A stretch of DNA of 64,000 bases from Dactylosporangium vinaceum (GTDB taxonomy: Bacteria; Actinomycetota; Actinomycetes; Mycobacteriales; Micromonosporaceae): assembly GCF_019904175.1 (NCBI RefSeq), contig NZ_CP061913.1, positions 10,416,001-10,480,000 on the forward strand, given 5' to 3'. Under the pieces are notes generated by a model. The model made no database searches and had not been told where the DNA came from. It saw nothing but the letters and a program-made list of their open reading frames with translations. Positions 34,821 to 42,830 of the stretch are shown one piece after another (positions within the stretch are counted from its first letter, which is position 1; every line of letters begins with the position of its first letter). The position numbers and the translations under genes were made by a program.

Positions 34821-36191
34821 ATGGTCACTGGCGCCAGCGTCGACGGCCTCGTCTCCGGCATGCAGACCTCGTCGGTCATCGCCGGTCTGATGCAGGTCGA
34901 AGCCGCACCGCAGACGGCCCTCAAGGCCAAGGTCGGCACACAGCAGAAGATCGTCAGCTCGTACCAGTCCATCAACTCGAAGATGAGCGGTCTGCTGACG
35001 GCGGCGAAGGCCCTCAACGACCCGACCGCCTGGAAGGGTGCGACGGCCACGTCGAGCTCCGACTCCGTGCTGGCCACCACGAGCGCGACCGGCAGCAACC
35101 AGACCGGCTCGGTGACCTTCAAGGTCAAGAGCCTCGCGGCCGCCGAGTCCCGGATCTTCTCCGCCGGCTCCGTCGCCGCGACCAGTGACAGCATCACCTC
35201 GTCCGCGGGCATCTCGTTCACGAACACGGCCACCGGTGAGGTCAAGAACCTGCCGATCACCGACACGTCGCTCAAGGGCGTCGTCGACGCCATCAACGCC
35301 TCCAGTGACGTGCCCGTCAAGGCCACCGCGATCCAGCTCGCCCCCGGGAAGTACACCCTCCAGCTGACCTCCAAGGACACCGGCGCCGCCTCCGCGTTCT
35401 CCATCGGCGGCGTCGACGGCCTGGGCACCGACGTGGCCGCGACCCAGGGCTCCGACGCCGTGCTGACCGTCGGCACCACGAACGCGTTCGAGATCTCCTC
35501 CTCCTCGAACACCTTCAAGGGCCTCATGGACGGCCTGACCGTCACCGCGAAGGCCGTGACCAAGGACACCGACCCGCCGATCACCGTCGGCGTGTCCAGC
35601 GACACCGACGGCATCGCGGCAAAGGTCCAGGCGATGGTCGACGCGGCAAACGGCGCGCTGTCCGAGATCGGCGCGCAGACCCAGAACTCCAGCGGCTCCG
35701 TGCCCGCCGGCACCCTGGCCGGCAACTCGTCGATGCAGCAGCTGTCGAGCAACATCCTGCAGACCGTCTCCGGCGGCGCCGGCGGCCTGGGCAGCCTCAA
35801 GGACGTCGGCATCGAGCTGACCCGCGACGGGAAGCTCACGTTCGACAAGACCAAGTTCGTGTCGGCCCTCAACGCCGACCCGATCAAGACGCAGTCGTAC
35901 TTCAACGGCACGACCGACACCGACGGCGACGGCATCAAGGACGGCCTCGCCGACAAGATGGTCGGCATGGCGAACAAGGCCACGCAGTCGAACACCGGCA
36001 CCCTGGCCCAGCTGATCACCAGCGGCAACAGCGCGATCACCGACCTCAACGACCGGATCAGCGACTGGGACGTCCGCCTCCAGCAGCGGCAGGCGACGCT
36101 GCAGAAGCAGTTCACCGCGATGGAGACGGCGCTGGGCTCGCTGAAGAACCAGTCATCCTGGCTGTCCGGCCAGCTGGCGTCGCTGGGCTGA
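34821..36191 (+). CDS. fliD: Filament cap protein FliD (HAP2)
   Basis: 456 residues. N-terminus 'VSGMQTSSVIAGLMQVEAAPQTALKAKVGTQQKIVSSYQSINSKM' is the FliD_N pattern. The C-terminus has 'DLNDRISDWDVRLQQRQATLQKQFTAMETALGSLKNQSSWLSGQLASL', the FliD_C coiled coil. The Ala/Ser/Thr-rich centre forms the cap body. It caps the filament and promotes flagellin folding. ATG preceded by AGGAGG. Followed 43 bp later by fliS. Confidence 0.96.
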   Translation: MVTGASVDGLVSGMQTSSVIAGLMQVEAAPQTALKAKVGTQQKIVSSYQSINSKMSGLLTAAKALNDPTAWKGATATSSSDSVLATTSATGSNQTGSVTFKVKSLAAAESRIFSAGSVAATSDSITSSAGISFTNTATGEVKNLPITDTSLKGVVDAINASSDVPVKATAIQLAPGKYTLQLTSKDTGAASAFSIGGVDGLGTDVAATQGSDAVLTVGTTNAFEISSSSNTFKGLMDGLTVTAKAVTKDTDPPITVGVSSDTDGIAAKVQAMVDAANGALSEIGAQTQNSSGSVPAGTLAGNSSMQQLSSNILQTVSGGAGGLGSLKDVGIELTRDGKLTFDKTKFVSALNADPIKTQSYFNGTTDTDGDGIKDGLADKMVGMANKATQSNTGTLAQLITSGNSAITDLNDRISDWDVRLQQRQATLQKQFTAMETALGSLKNQSSWLSGQLASLG

Positions 36192-36234
36192 GCGCGGCCC
36201 TGTTCGTCGTCTGTTCGTCGTCGGGAGAGGCTGC

Positions 36235-36621
36235 ATGACCACACAAGCCCTGCGCAACCGCTACGTCACCGACAGCGTCTCCACCGCGCCCCCGGCGCAG
36301 CTGCTGGTGATGCTCTATGACCGGCTCGTGCTCGACCTGATGATCGCCGGCCAGGCCCTGGAGGCCGGCGAGACCGCCACGAGCTCGAGCCGGGTGTACC
36401 ACGCCCAAGAAATCCTGATGGAGCTGCGCGCGACGCTCGACACCTCGGTGTGGAGCGGCGGCCCGGGCCTCGCCTCGCTCTACAGCTTCATGATCAATGA
36501 GCTGGTGCAGGCCAACGTCGCCGGCGACCGCGCACGGATCGAGACCGTGCAGGGCTTCGCCGAGCAGCTGCGCGACGCGTGGCGGGAGGCGGCCACGCAG
36601 GTGACGGCGCAGGGGCGATGA
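36235..36621 (+). CDS. fliS: Flagellin export chaperone FliS
   Basis: 128 residues, normal length. 'RNRYVTDSVSTAPPAQLLVMLYDRLVLDLMIAGQALEAGE', 'HAQEILMELRATLD' and 'ASLYSFMINELVQANVAGDRARIETVQGFAEQLRDAWREA' match the four-helix FliS bundle that binds the flagellin C-terminus and, with FliW, senses free flagellin. Its stop overlaps the start of the FliT-like gene (4 bp). Confidence 0.96.
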   Translation: MTTQALRNRYVTDSVSTAPPAQLLVMLYDRLVLDLMIAGQALEAGETATSSSRVYHAQEILMELRATLDTSVWSGGPGLASLYSFMINELVQANVAGDRARIETVQGFAEQLRDAWREAATQVTAQGR

Positions 36622-36944
36622 GCGCCGACCGCTCGGCGGCCTGGAGCGCCGCGCTGGAGGCCATGGAGCTCGAGGCGGACGCGGTGGAGCAGATGCTGCG
36701 CCACCGCGAACTGCTGGAGCAGGCGGCGCAGAAGATGGTGTTCGTGCCGCCGGCCGGGATCGGCCCCCTGCCCCTGGAGCTGACCGACCGCGCCCACCTG
36801 CTCGTGCAGCGGCAGCTCGACCTGGCCCGCGAGCTGTCCATCGCCATCGCCGGCAACCGTCAGCAGGCGCGGCTGGTCAACCGGACCCGTCGCGAGGGCA
36901 GCGGCGGCGGCCCTCCCCCGGTCTACCACGACATCAGAACCTGA
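36618..36944 (+). CDS. FliT-like small helical protein
   Basis: 108 residues from ATG 36618 in an ATGA overlap with fliS. Predicted as a helical bundle ('AWSAALEAMELEADAVEQMLRHRELLEQAAQ', 'LELTDRAHLLVQRQLDLARELSIAIAGNRQQARLVNRT') with a Pro/Gly-rich tail. Position directly after fliD-fliS, length and helical nature suit FliT, the FliD chaperone; sequence similarity to FliT cannot be judged by eye. No other role is suggested by context. Confidence 0.7.
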   Translation: MSADRSAAWSAALEAMELEADAVEQMLRHRELLEQAAQKMVFVPPAGIGPLPLELTDRAHLLVQRQLDLARELSIAIAGNRQQARLVNRTRREGSGGGPPPVYHDIRT

Positions 36945-37052
36945 AGGCTCGAGCGGTTCGCGCGTTCGCGGACTCCGGAGCCACCGCGCTTCCTCGAAGC
37001 CGCCGGGGCTCTCGCCGCCCTTCTGCTGGGGAGCGCCCCGCCCTCTGCGCAC

Positions 37053-37080
37053 CTTTGCGCCGGTTGACGGCAACCGAAAA
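37053..37080 (+). promoter_or_regulatory. Tentative sigma-28-like promoter of the TPR glycosyltransferase
   Basis: CTTT (37053-37056), 16-nt spacer, ACCGAAAA (37073-37080), 38 bp before the ATG. Spacing matches the other six, but the -10 is weaker and overlaps a GCAACCG heptamer, so it may instead be part of an activator site. Confidence 0.4.
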
Positions 37081-37118
37081 ACTCTTGATTTGCGCCCGTT
37101 TGCGACGATCTGGACGGC

Positions 37119-39287
37119 ATGAGCCACATCCCGGTCTCCGTCATCATCGCCGCCGGTGGGAGCCCCGACGACTTCCACGCCTGCCTCGAGTCGCTGCGAT
37201 CCACCCTCGGCCTGCGCGACGAGGTCGTCTGCGTGATGCCGGCCGACCGCCCCGAGCTGCGAGCCGAGCTGCGCGGGCAGACCTGGCTGCGGGTCGTCGA
37301 CGCGACCGGCCCCCTCCCCTGGGCCGACGGGCTCAACGCCACCCGCCACCCGATCGTCGTCTTCCTCGACGGCGACGTCGTGCTCTCCGCCCACTGGCTC
37401 GACCCGGTGCTGGAGGCGTTCGGCGACCCGTCGGTCGTCGCCGCCGGCCCCCGCGTCCAGCACAGCTACGGCCCCCAGCAGGCCGACCCGCCCGAGGCGG
37501 CGATGGAGAGCGCCGCGGCGTTCAAGGCCTACGCCCGGGAGTGGCGCCAGGAGCACCGCGGCGAGTTCCTGGACGTCGACCGCCTCGGCCCGGTCTGCGT
37601 GGCCATCCGCCGCGACGCGCTGATGATCGCCGGCGGCCCGAGCCTCGACCTGCCGTACGACGAGCTGTCCGCCCAGGGCCGCATCGTCGTCGCCCACGCC
37701 GCGCTCGTCGCCCACGTCGGCTCCCCCGCCTGCGGCCTGCGCCAGCCCGACCCGCCGGCCGACGCCCCACTGCTCACCGCCAGCCTCATCGTCAAGGACG
37801 AGGAGGACGTGCTGGCCCGCTGCCTGGTCGCCCTCCGCGAGCTCGCCGACGAGATCGTCGTCTACGACACCGGCTCCACCGACCGCAGCGTGGAGATCGC
37901 CCGCGAGCACGGCGCGAAGGTGGTCGAGGGCTACTGGAGCGACCACTTCGGCGACGCCCGCAGCCGGTGCCTGCAGCACTGCTCCGGCCGCTGGGCCCTG
38001 TGGGTCGACGCCGACGAGGTCTTCACCGGTGATGCGCGCATCGTGCGGGATGCGCTGCGGTACAGCGAGAACAGCGCCTTCTTCGCCACGATCGACAACC
38101 GCGAGGGCCACGAGGGCGGCGCCGGCTCCAGCACCATCTACTTCCCGCGCATGTTCCGCCGCGTCCGCGGCCGCATCTACGGCCGCCTCCACGAACAGGT
38201 GGTCGACCGCATCACCGGCCGCTCACTCAACGGCTCCCTGCTGCCCGACCTGGTGCTCGACCACTCCGGCTACACCCGCCTGCGCGGCACCCTGAAGAAC
38301 AAGGCCGAACGCAACCTGCGCCTGGCCACCCTGGCCGCCGAGGACGTCAGCGGCCTGACCGCCGTCGGCAACCTGGCCCGCTCCCAACTGGGCTCGGGCC
38401 ACTACGACGAGTGCATCGAAACCGCCCGCCGCGGCCTGGAAGAGGCCCAGGAGCACACGCACAAGGTCCTGTTCCTGAAGATCCTCGCCGACGCCTACAT
38501 CACCGTGGGCCGCCTCGCCGAGGCCAACGAGATCGTCGAGGACCTCCGCAAGGTCGCCAACACCGCCTTCACCGTGGGCGAGCACGAGGTCAAACTCCGC
38601 TTCGCCGAGGGCGACTACGAGCGCACCTTGGAAATCATCGCCGACCTCCCCGAGTCAGGCGCCAACGACCTCCTCTACGGCGTCGGCAAGGGCCGCTTCG
38701 CCGGCCTGCACGTGGACGCCCTGAGCCGCCTGGACCGCCCCCAGGAGGCCGCGTACCACCTGCGCCGCTGGCTCAAGGAGGGCCAGGTCCCGATCCCGGT
38801 GGCCCGCATGGCCCAGGTCCTGGGCGCCGCCGACGGCAGCCTGGCCGAGGTCGCCGAACTCCTCCCCCCGCAGAACGTCCGCGGCCTGCTCTTCAGCATC
38901 GCCGAGGCCCCACCCGAGGCCGCCGACGAGCTCCTGGAAGCCCTGTGGCGCCGCTACCCGGGCGAGGCCACAGTCCTCACCCTGGCCGCCCGAGTGGGTC
39001 GCCGGGTCCCCCTGATCCGCGCCATGGAGTGGTCGGCCCGCCTACGCCAACACGGCTTCCCGGACCAGTGCACCCTCCTGGCCCTCTCCGCCGACCACCG
39101 CCGCACTCCCCGGGAACGCACCCTGGCCGCCGCCATAGCCTTGGAGATGTTCCACGACGAGACCGCGCTGCCGCTGCTGAACGACGCGCTGACCGACGTG
39201 CCGGACGACCTCTCGGCCGGCATCCTGGAAGAGATCCGAATCCTGGCCCCGAGAGTCTCAGCGAGCATCGAACTGGCCGACGCCTGA
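37119..39287 (+). CDS. Large family-2 glycosyltransferase with TPR region, probable flagellin glycosyltransferase
   Basis: 722 residues. Residues 1-210 form a GT-A-like domain ('VSVIIAAGGSPDDFHACLESLRST', 'VVFLDGDVVLSAHWL'). Residues 220-400 form a second GT2 domain of the SPBC/'glycosyl transferase plus TPR' kind ('TASLIVKDEEDVLARCLVALRELADEIVVYDTGSTDRSVEIAREHG', 'WALWVDADEVF', 'RMFRRVRGRIYGRLHEQV'). The rest is TPR-like helices. GT2-TPR proteins next to flagellin genes glycosylate flagellin in several bacteria. Here it lies directly after fliC-fliD-fliS. No membrane helices, so it acts in the cytoplasm before export. Acceptor assignment is inference. Confidence 0.85.
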   Translation: MSHIPVSVIIAAGGSPDDFHACLESLRSTLGLRDEVVCVMPADRPELRAELRGQTWLRVVDATGPLPWADGLNATRHPIVVFLDGDVVLSAHWLDPVLEAFGDPSVVAAGPRVQHSYGPQQADPPEAAMESAAAFKAYAREWRQEHRGEFLDVDRLGPVCVAIRRDALMIAGGPSLDLPYDELSAQGRIVVAHAALVAHVGSPACGLRQPDPPADAPLLTASLIVKDEEDVLARCLVALRELADEIVVYDTGSTDRSVEIAREHGAKVVEGYWSDHFGDARSRCLQHCSGRWALWVDADEVFTGDARIVRDALRYSENSAFFATIDNREGHEGGAGSSTIYFPRMFRRVRGRIYGRLHEQVVDRITGRSLNGSLLPDLVLDHSGYTRLRGTLKNKAERNLRLATLAAEDVSGLTAVGNLARSQLGSGHYDECIETARRGLEEAQEHTHKVLFLKILADAYITVGRLAEANEIVEDLRKVANTAFTVGEHEVKLRFAEGDYERTLEIIADLPESGANDLLYGVGKGRFAGLHVDALSRLDRPQEAAYHLRRWLKEGQVPIPVARMAQVLGAADGSLAEVAELLPPQNVRGLLFSIAEAPPEAADELLEALWRRYPGEATVLTLAARVGRRVPLIRAMEWSARLRQHGFPDQCTLLALSADHRRTPRERTLAAAIALEMFHDETALPLLNDALTDVPDDLSAGILEEIRILAPRVSASIELADA

Positions 39288-40202
39288 CCCACCCTGTATG
39301 GGCCTCTCCACGCCTCCGGCCACCACCCGCACACACTCCACCGCCGGCCGGAAACCGCGCGACGTTCTCATGAGCCGCATCCCCGCACGCGCGAGCCGCA
39401 TCCCCGGCACTCGCGCGGGGCGCAGATCAACACAGACGCCGGCCAGCCGAACTCAAGCACCGCAGACACGCGGACGGAAGCCACTCCCGCGACGCTGATG
39501 CAGCGACACGGCCCTCTAAGCGCGGGACCCAGCCAACGCCGCGCGGACGCGCACTGAACCACCAAGCGCTCCGGCAGCCAACACCGCTCGGAGACGCACG
39601 CTCGGAAGCGCGGACAGACACGCTCGGACGCGAACACGCACGCACGCTCGGATGCGCAGACACACACACTCGGCTACCCACCCGCGGATACGCACGCGCG
39701 GACGCGCATGCACGCTCGGCCGCGCGGACAGACACGTTCGGCCATCCGCCCGCGACCCGGAAGCTCGGAAGCGCGGACGCACACGCGCGCTCAGCCACCA
39801 ATCGCCGGCGTACATACACGCGCGGAAGCGCACGCGCGGAAGCGCACGCGCGGAGGTGAACACCGGCAACATGCTGCGAACGACAACACCCGATCGCGCG
39901 CACGCGGGTGGCACGGGCTCGGGCGACGCGGACCGCGAGTGCGCACCCAGGCACAAGACCAAGCGGCACGGTCACGCAACCAGGCAACGTTGACCCTCCC
40001 GAGATCATCGGAGCAGAAGCGCGGACGCGGACGGGCCCGGCACGAACGGACGCGCGGACGCGACGGTCAGGAACGAGCGCGCGGGCGAGAGGGTCAGGAA
40101 TGAGTGGGCGGACGCGGAGGCCACAGAATGAGCGCGAGGAAACGAGGCTGCGAACGAACGCGCGGACGCGAAAGCCACGAAGGAGTGCGGACGCGGGCTG
40201 GC
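39288..40202 (+). repeat. 0.9-kb low-complexity island with dispersed GC(G/T)CGGACGC motifs
   Basis: No credible gene. Long minus-strand open frames here translate to compositionally biased Arg/Ala/Val/Ser/Cys sequence without any domain. The stretch is built from degenerate runs such as GCGCGGACGC, GCTCGGACGC, GCGCGGAAGC and ACACGC, with at least seven near-exact decamers (for example at 39541, 39622, 39696, 39771, 40019 and 40052). Spacing is irregular, so it is neither a tandem array nor a CRISPR. Related GCACGGACGC decamers occur at 30470-30580. It borders the IS256 insertion. Confidence 0.65.
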
Positions 40203-40210
40203 GCACAGGC
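40203..40210. repeat. Left target-site duplication of the IS256 element
   Basis: GCACAGGC, identical to 41630-41637. Confidence 0.88.
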
Positions 40211-41629
40211 GGTCACGTCCGCGCTGGTGGTGTAGGAGGCGGTCAGCGCTGATCCGTTGTGGTTGATGTTAGGCGGCGGTCAGTTGTGTGGTGGCCGGGT
40301 CGGTGTCGGTTCCCTCGGTGGTGATGACGGTCATGCGGGCTTTGACGAGGGTTTCGAGGCTCATGTAGCGGCGGCCTTCGCTCCACTCATCGGTCTGTTC
40401 GGCCAGGACGGCGCCGATGAGGCGGATGATCGCGGCGCGGTTGGGGAAGATCCCGACGACGTCGGTGCGGCGGCGGATCTCCTTGTTGAGCCGTTCCTGC
40501 GGGTTGTTGGACCAGATCTGGCGCCAGATGTCGCGGGGGAACGCGGTGAAGGCGAGGAGTTCTTCGCGGGCGTCGTCGAGGTGGTCCGCGGCGTCGGGGA
40601 ACCGTTCGGCGAGGGTCGTCACGGTGCGGGCGTACTGCGCGCGGACCGCGTCGATGTCGGGCTGGTCGAAGATCGTGCGGACGAGGGTCGCGACCCATGG
40701 CTGCGCCGACTTGGGCACCTTCGTGAGCAGGTTGCGCAGATAGTGGGTCCGGCAGCGTTGCCAGCCGGCGCCGGGCAGGGCAGCGCCGATCGCGGAGACC
40801 AGGCCGCGGTGAGCATCGGAGACGACGAGGCGGACGCCGGACAGGCCGCGGGCGGTCAGGGAGCGCAGGAACTGAAGCCAGCCGGCGCCGTCCTCGTCCG
40901 AGGTCACGTCCAGGCCCAGGACCTCGCGCTGGCCGTCGGCGTTGACGCCGGTGGCGATGAGCGTGTGCACGCCGACGATCCTGCCCCGTTCCCGCACTTT
41001 CACGACGAGGGCGTCCAGGGCGAGGAACGTGTAGGGGCCGGTGTCGAGAGGCCGGTTGCGGAACGCTTCGACCTGCGCGTCCAGGTGTGCGGCCATCTCG
41101 GAGACCTGGGACTTGGACAGGCCGGTGATGCCTAGCTGCTCGACGAGCTTCTCCACCCGCCTCGTGGACACCCCCAGCAGATACGCCGTGGCCACCACCG
41201 ACACCAGGGCCTGCTCGGCGCGGCGGCGGTGCTGCAACAACCAGTCCGGGAAGTAGGAGCCGTGCCGCAACTTCGGAATCGCCAGTTCCACGCTACCGGC
41301 GCGGGTGTCCCACTCCCGAGCTCGGTAGCCGTTGCGCTGGTTCGTCCGCCCGTCACTGCGCTCGCCGTACTCGGCGCCGCACACGGCGTCGGCCTCCGCG
41401 GACATCAGCGCCTCGGCGAACGTCTTCACCATCGAACGCAGCAGATCGGGTGACGCCGAGCCAAGTTCCTCACGCAGGAACCTGCCGACGTCCACACTCT
41501 TGGGTGCGGTCATCGCTTGATCTCTCCTTCGTTTACTTCGCCGTTTCGAAGGATCAAGCGGTGACCGTCTCCATCTCCTCAACCACTACAAAGGTGGGCG
41601 ATTCGTACACCACTCCCGTGGACGTGACC
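40211..41629 (-). mobile_element. Complete IS256-family insertion sequence
   Basis: 1419 bp bounded by 27-nt imperfect terminal inverted repeats (40211-40237 and 41603-41629, 22 of 27 matching, both reading GGTCACGTCC inward) and by the 8-bp direct repeat GCACAGGC at 40203-40210 and 41630-41637. Eight to nine bp duplications are characteristic of IS256. One intact transposase gene is inside. The clean target duplication means this copy inserted as a single event and has not recombined since. Confidence 0.92.
40269..41513 (-). CDS. IS256-family (mutator-type) transposase
   Basis: 414 residues from ATG 41513; the frame extends upstream but the AAGGAGAG site and family length support this start. 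The DDE catalytic residues are in 'FLALDALVVKVRE', 'VRLVVSDAHRGLVSAIG' and 'IWSNNPQERLNKEIRRRTDVVGIFPN' (Glu). The mutator C/D(2)H-like 'WQRCRTHYLRNLL' is also present. No frameshift or stop, so the element could be active. The gene fills the IS, leaving about 58 bp on the left and 116 bp on the right. Confidence 0.96.
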   Translation of the reverse strand: MTAPKSVDVGRFLREELGSASPDLLRSMVKTFAEALMSAEADAVCGAEYGERSDGRTNQRNGYRAREWDTRAGSVELAIPKLRHGSYFPDWLLQHRRRAEQALVSVVATAYLLGVSTRRVEKLVEQLGITGLSKSQVSEMAAHLDAQVEAFRNRPLDTGPYTFLALDALVVKVRERGRIVGVHTLIATGVNADGQREVLGLDVTSDEDGAGWLQFLRSLTARGLSGVRLVVSDAHRGLVSAIGAALPGAGWQRCRTHYLRNLLTKVPKSAQPWVATLVRTIFDQPDIDAVRAQYARTVTTLAERFPDAADHLDDAREELLAFTAFPRDIWRQIWSNNPQERLNKEIRRRTDVVGIFPNRAAIIRLIGAVLAEQTDEWSEGRRYMSLETLVKARMTVITTEGTDTDPATTQLTAA

Positions 41630-41637
41630 GCACAGGC
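41630..41637. repeat. Right target-site duplication of the IS256 element
   Basis: GCACAGGC, identical to 40203-40210. Confidence 0.88.
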
Positions 41638-41660
41638 ACCGCGCACAAACGAGCGCTGTG

Positions 41661-41794
41661 TGACGGCGCGTGGGCGTGAGCATCGCGGGCGGGAGCGCGC
41701 GGGCCGGGCACTGCGCGCGGAGTGGCGGGCCGGGTCCGGGAGCGGGCGGCTGAACGGCCGTCGGATGACGGCGCGTGGGCGTGAGCATCGCGGG
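41661..41794. repeat. 29-bp direct repeat pair between the two insertion sequences
   Basis: Positions 41661-41689 and 41766-41794 are identical over 29 nt and lie 105 bp apart. The 76 bp between them are G-rich. No gene is visible in 41638-41816. Confidence 0.7.
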
Positions 41795-41816
41795 TGGCTC
41801 GGGCGGGAGCGCATAA

Positions 41817-42716
41817 GAGTTCCTAACAGAGATGGTCAATGAACCTCTGGCGTCCCTTGTGGACGATTGTCTATCATGCTGAGCTGTGCGGCGTGGTGAG
41901 CAGCCGCCGTGGATCGTGCCCGATGGATTGTGGCAGCGGATCGAGCCGTTGCTGCCCAGACATGTCCCACGCGATCCGCGGCGTCCCGGTCGGAACCGGG
42001 TCCCGGATCGGCAGGTGCTCTGCGGGATCTTGTTCGTGCTGCACACCGGGATCCAGTGGGAGTTCCTGCCCCAGGAGCTCGGGTTCGGCTCCGGGATGAC
42101 GTGCTGGCGGCGTCTGGAGGAGTGGAACCGCGCCGGAGTGTGGCAGCAGTTGCACGAACTCCTCCTCGCCGAGTTGCAGGGCGCAGGAAAGCTGGACTGG
42201 TCCCGGGCAGTCATCGACTCCTCCCACGTCCGCGCCGCCAGACGTGGCCCAAAAGCGGTCCGAGCCCGGTCGACCGCGCCCGAGCGGGCTCGAAGCACCA
42301 CGTCCTGACCGAGGGCGCCGGCATCCCCCTGGCCGTGACCTTGACCGGCGGCAACCGCAACGACGTCACCGAACTCCTGCCCCTGATCGACAAGATCCCG
42401 CCCGTGCGGGGCCGTCGGGGCCGGCCCCGGCAACGCCTCGAGATGGTGTTCGCCGACCGCGCCTACGACCACGACAAGTACCGCCGAGCCGTACGCGCCA
42501 AAGGCATCCGCCCCCGCATCGCCCGGCGCGGCACACCACACGGCTCCGGACTCGGCGTCTACCGGTGGGTCATCGAGCGGACGATCGCCTGGTACCACGG
42601 CATGAAACGACTCCGCATCCGCTTGGGAACGCCGCGACGACATCCACGAAGCGTTCCTCAGCCTCGCCACCTGCATCATCACGTACCGACACGTCGTACG
42701 ACTTTGTTAGGAACTC
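41817..42716 (+). mobile_element. IS5-family (IS427-group-like) insertion sequence
   Basis: 900 bp bounded by 15-nt inverted repeats (41817-41831 and 42702-42716; GAGTTCCTAACA shared, one mismatch over 15) and a TAA target duplication (41814-41816, 42717-42719). IS427-group elements duplicate 2-4 bp of T/A-containing target. The transposase stop codon falls inside the right inverted repeat, as is common in this group. Confidence 0.85.
41886..42710 (+). pseudogene. IS5-family transposase in two frames, with a second frameshift near its end
   Basis: Frame 0 from GTG 41886 encodes the N-terminal part ('PDGLWQRIEPLLPRHVPRDPRRPGR', 'DWSRAVIDSSHVRAARRGPK', first Asp). At C-CCA-AAA (42248-42254) the protein continues in the -1 frame ('SGPSPVDRARAGSKHHVLTEG', 'MVFADRAYDHDKYRRAVRAKG' second Asp, 'VYRWVIERTIAWYHGMKRLRIR' Glu). 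The heptamer fits X-XXY-YYZ, so programmed -1 frameshifting is plausible for this join. One extra T at 42623-42624 then shifts the natural ending 'WERRDDIHEAFLSLATCIIT' back to frame 0. Without that correction translation runs out of the element to 42724, so this copy is probably dead. Confidence 0.75.
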
Positions 42717-42830
42717 TAAGCTGAGCGCTGCGGGCGGCGCGGGTTGGGGACTGACAGAGCCTCAGCCGAGCAGGGTGGGCGGCGTGGCTTGGGTGGAGTG
42801 AGGCTGGGTTGCGGCTCCGGGGGTGAGGGG

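Noticed and set aside
39340-40202. Possible CRISPR array
   Set aside because: Repeat units are about 10 bp, degenerate and irregularly spaced, with no constant repeat-spacer period and no cas genes.
39427-40206. 259-codon minus-strand open frame in the low-complexity island
   Set aside because: The translation is a biased Arg/Ala/Val/Ser/Cys string produced by the GCNCGGACGC-like repeats. There is no ribosome binding site, domain or codon-position bias of a real gene.
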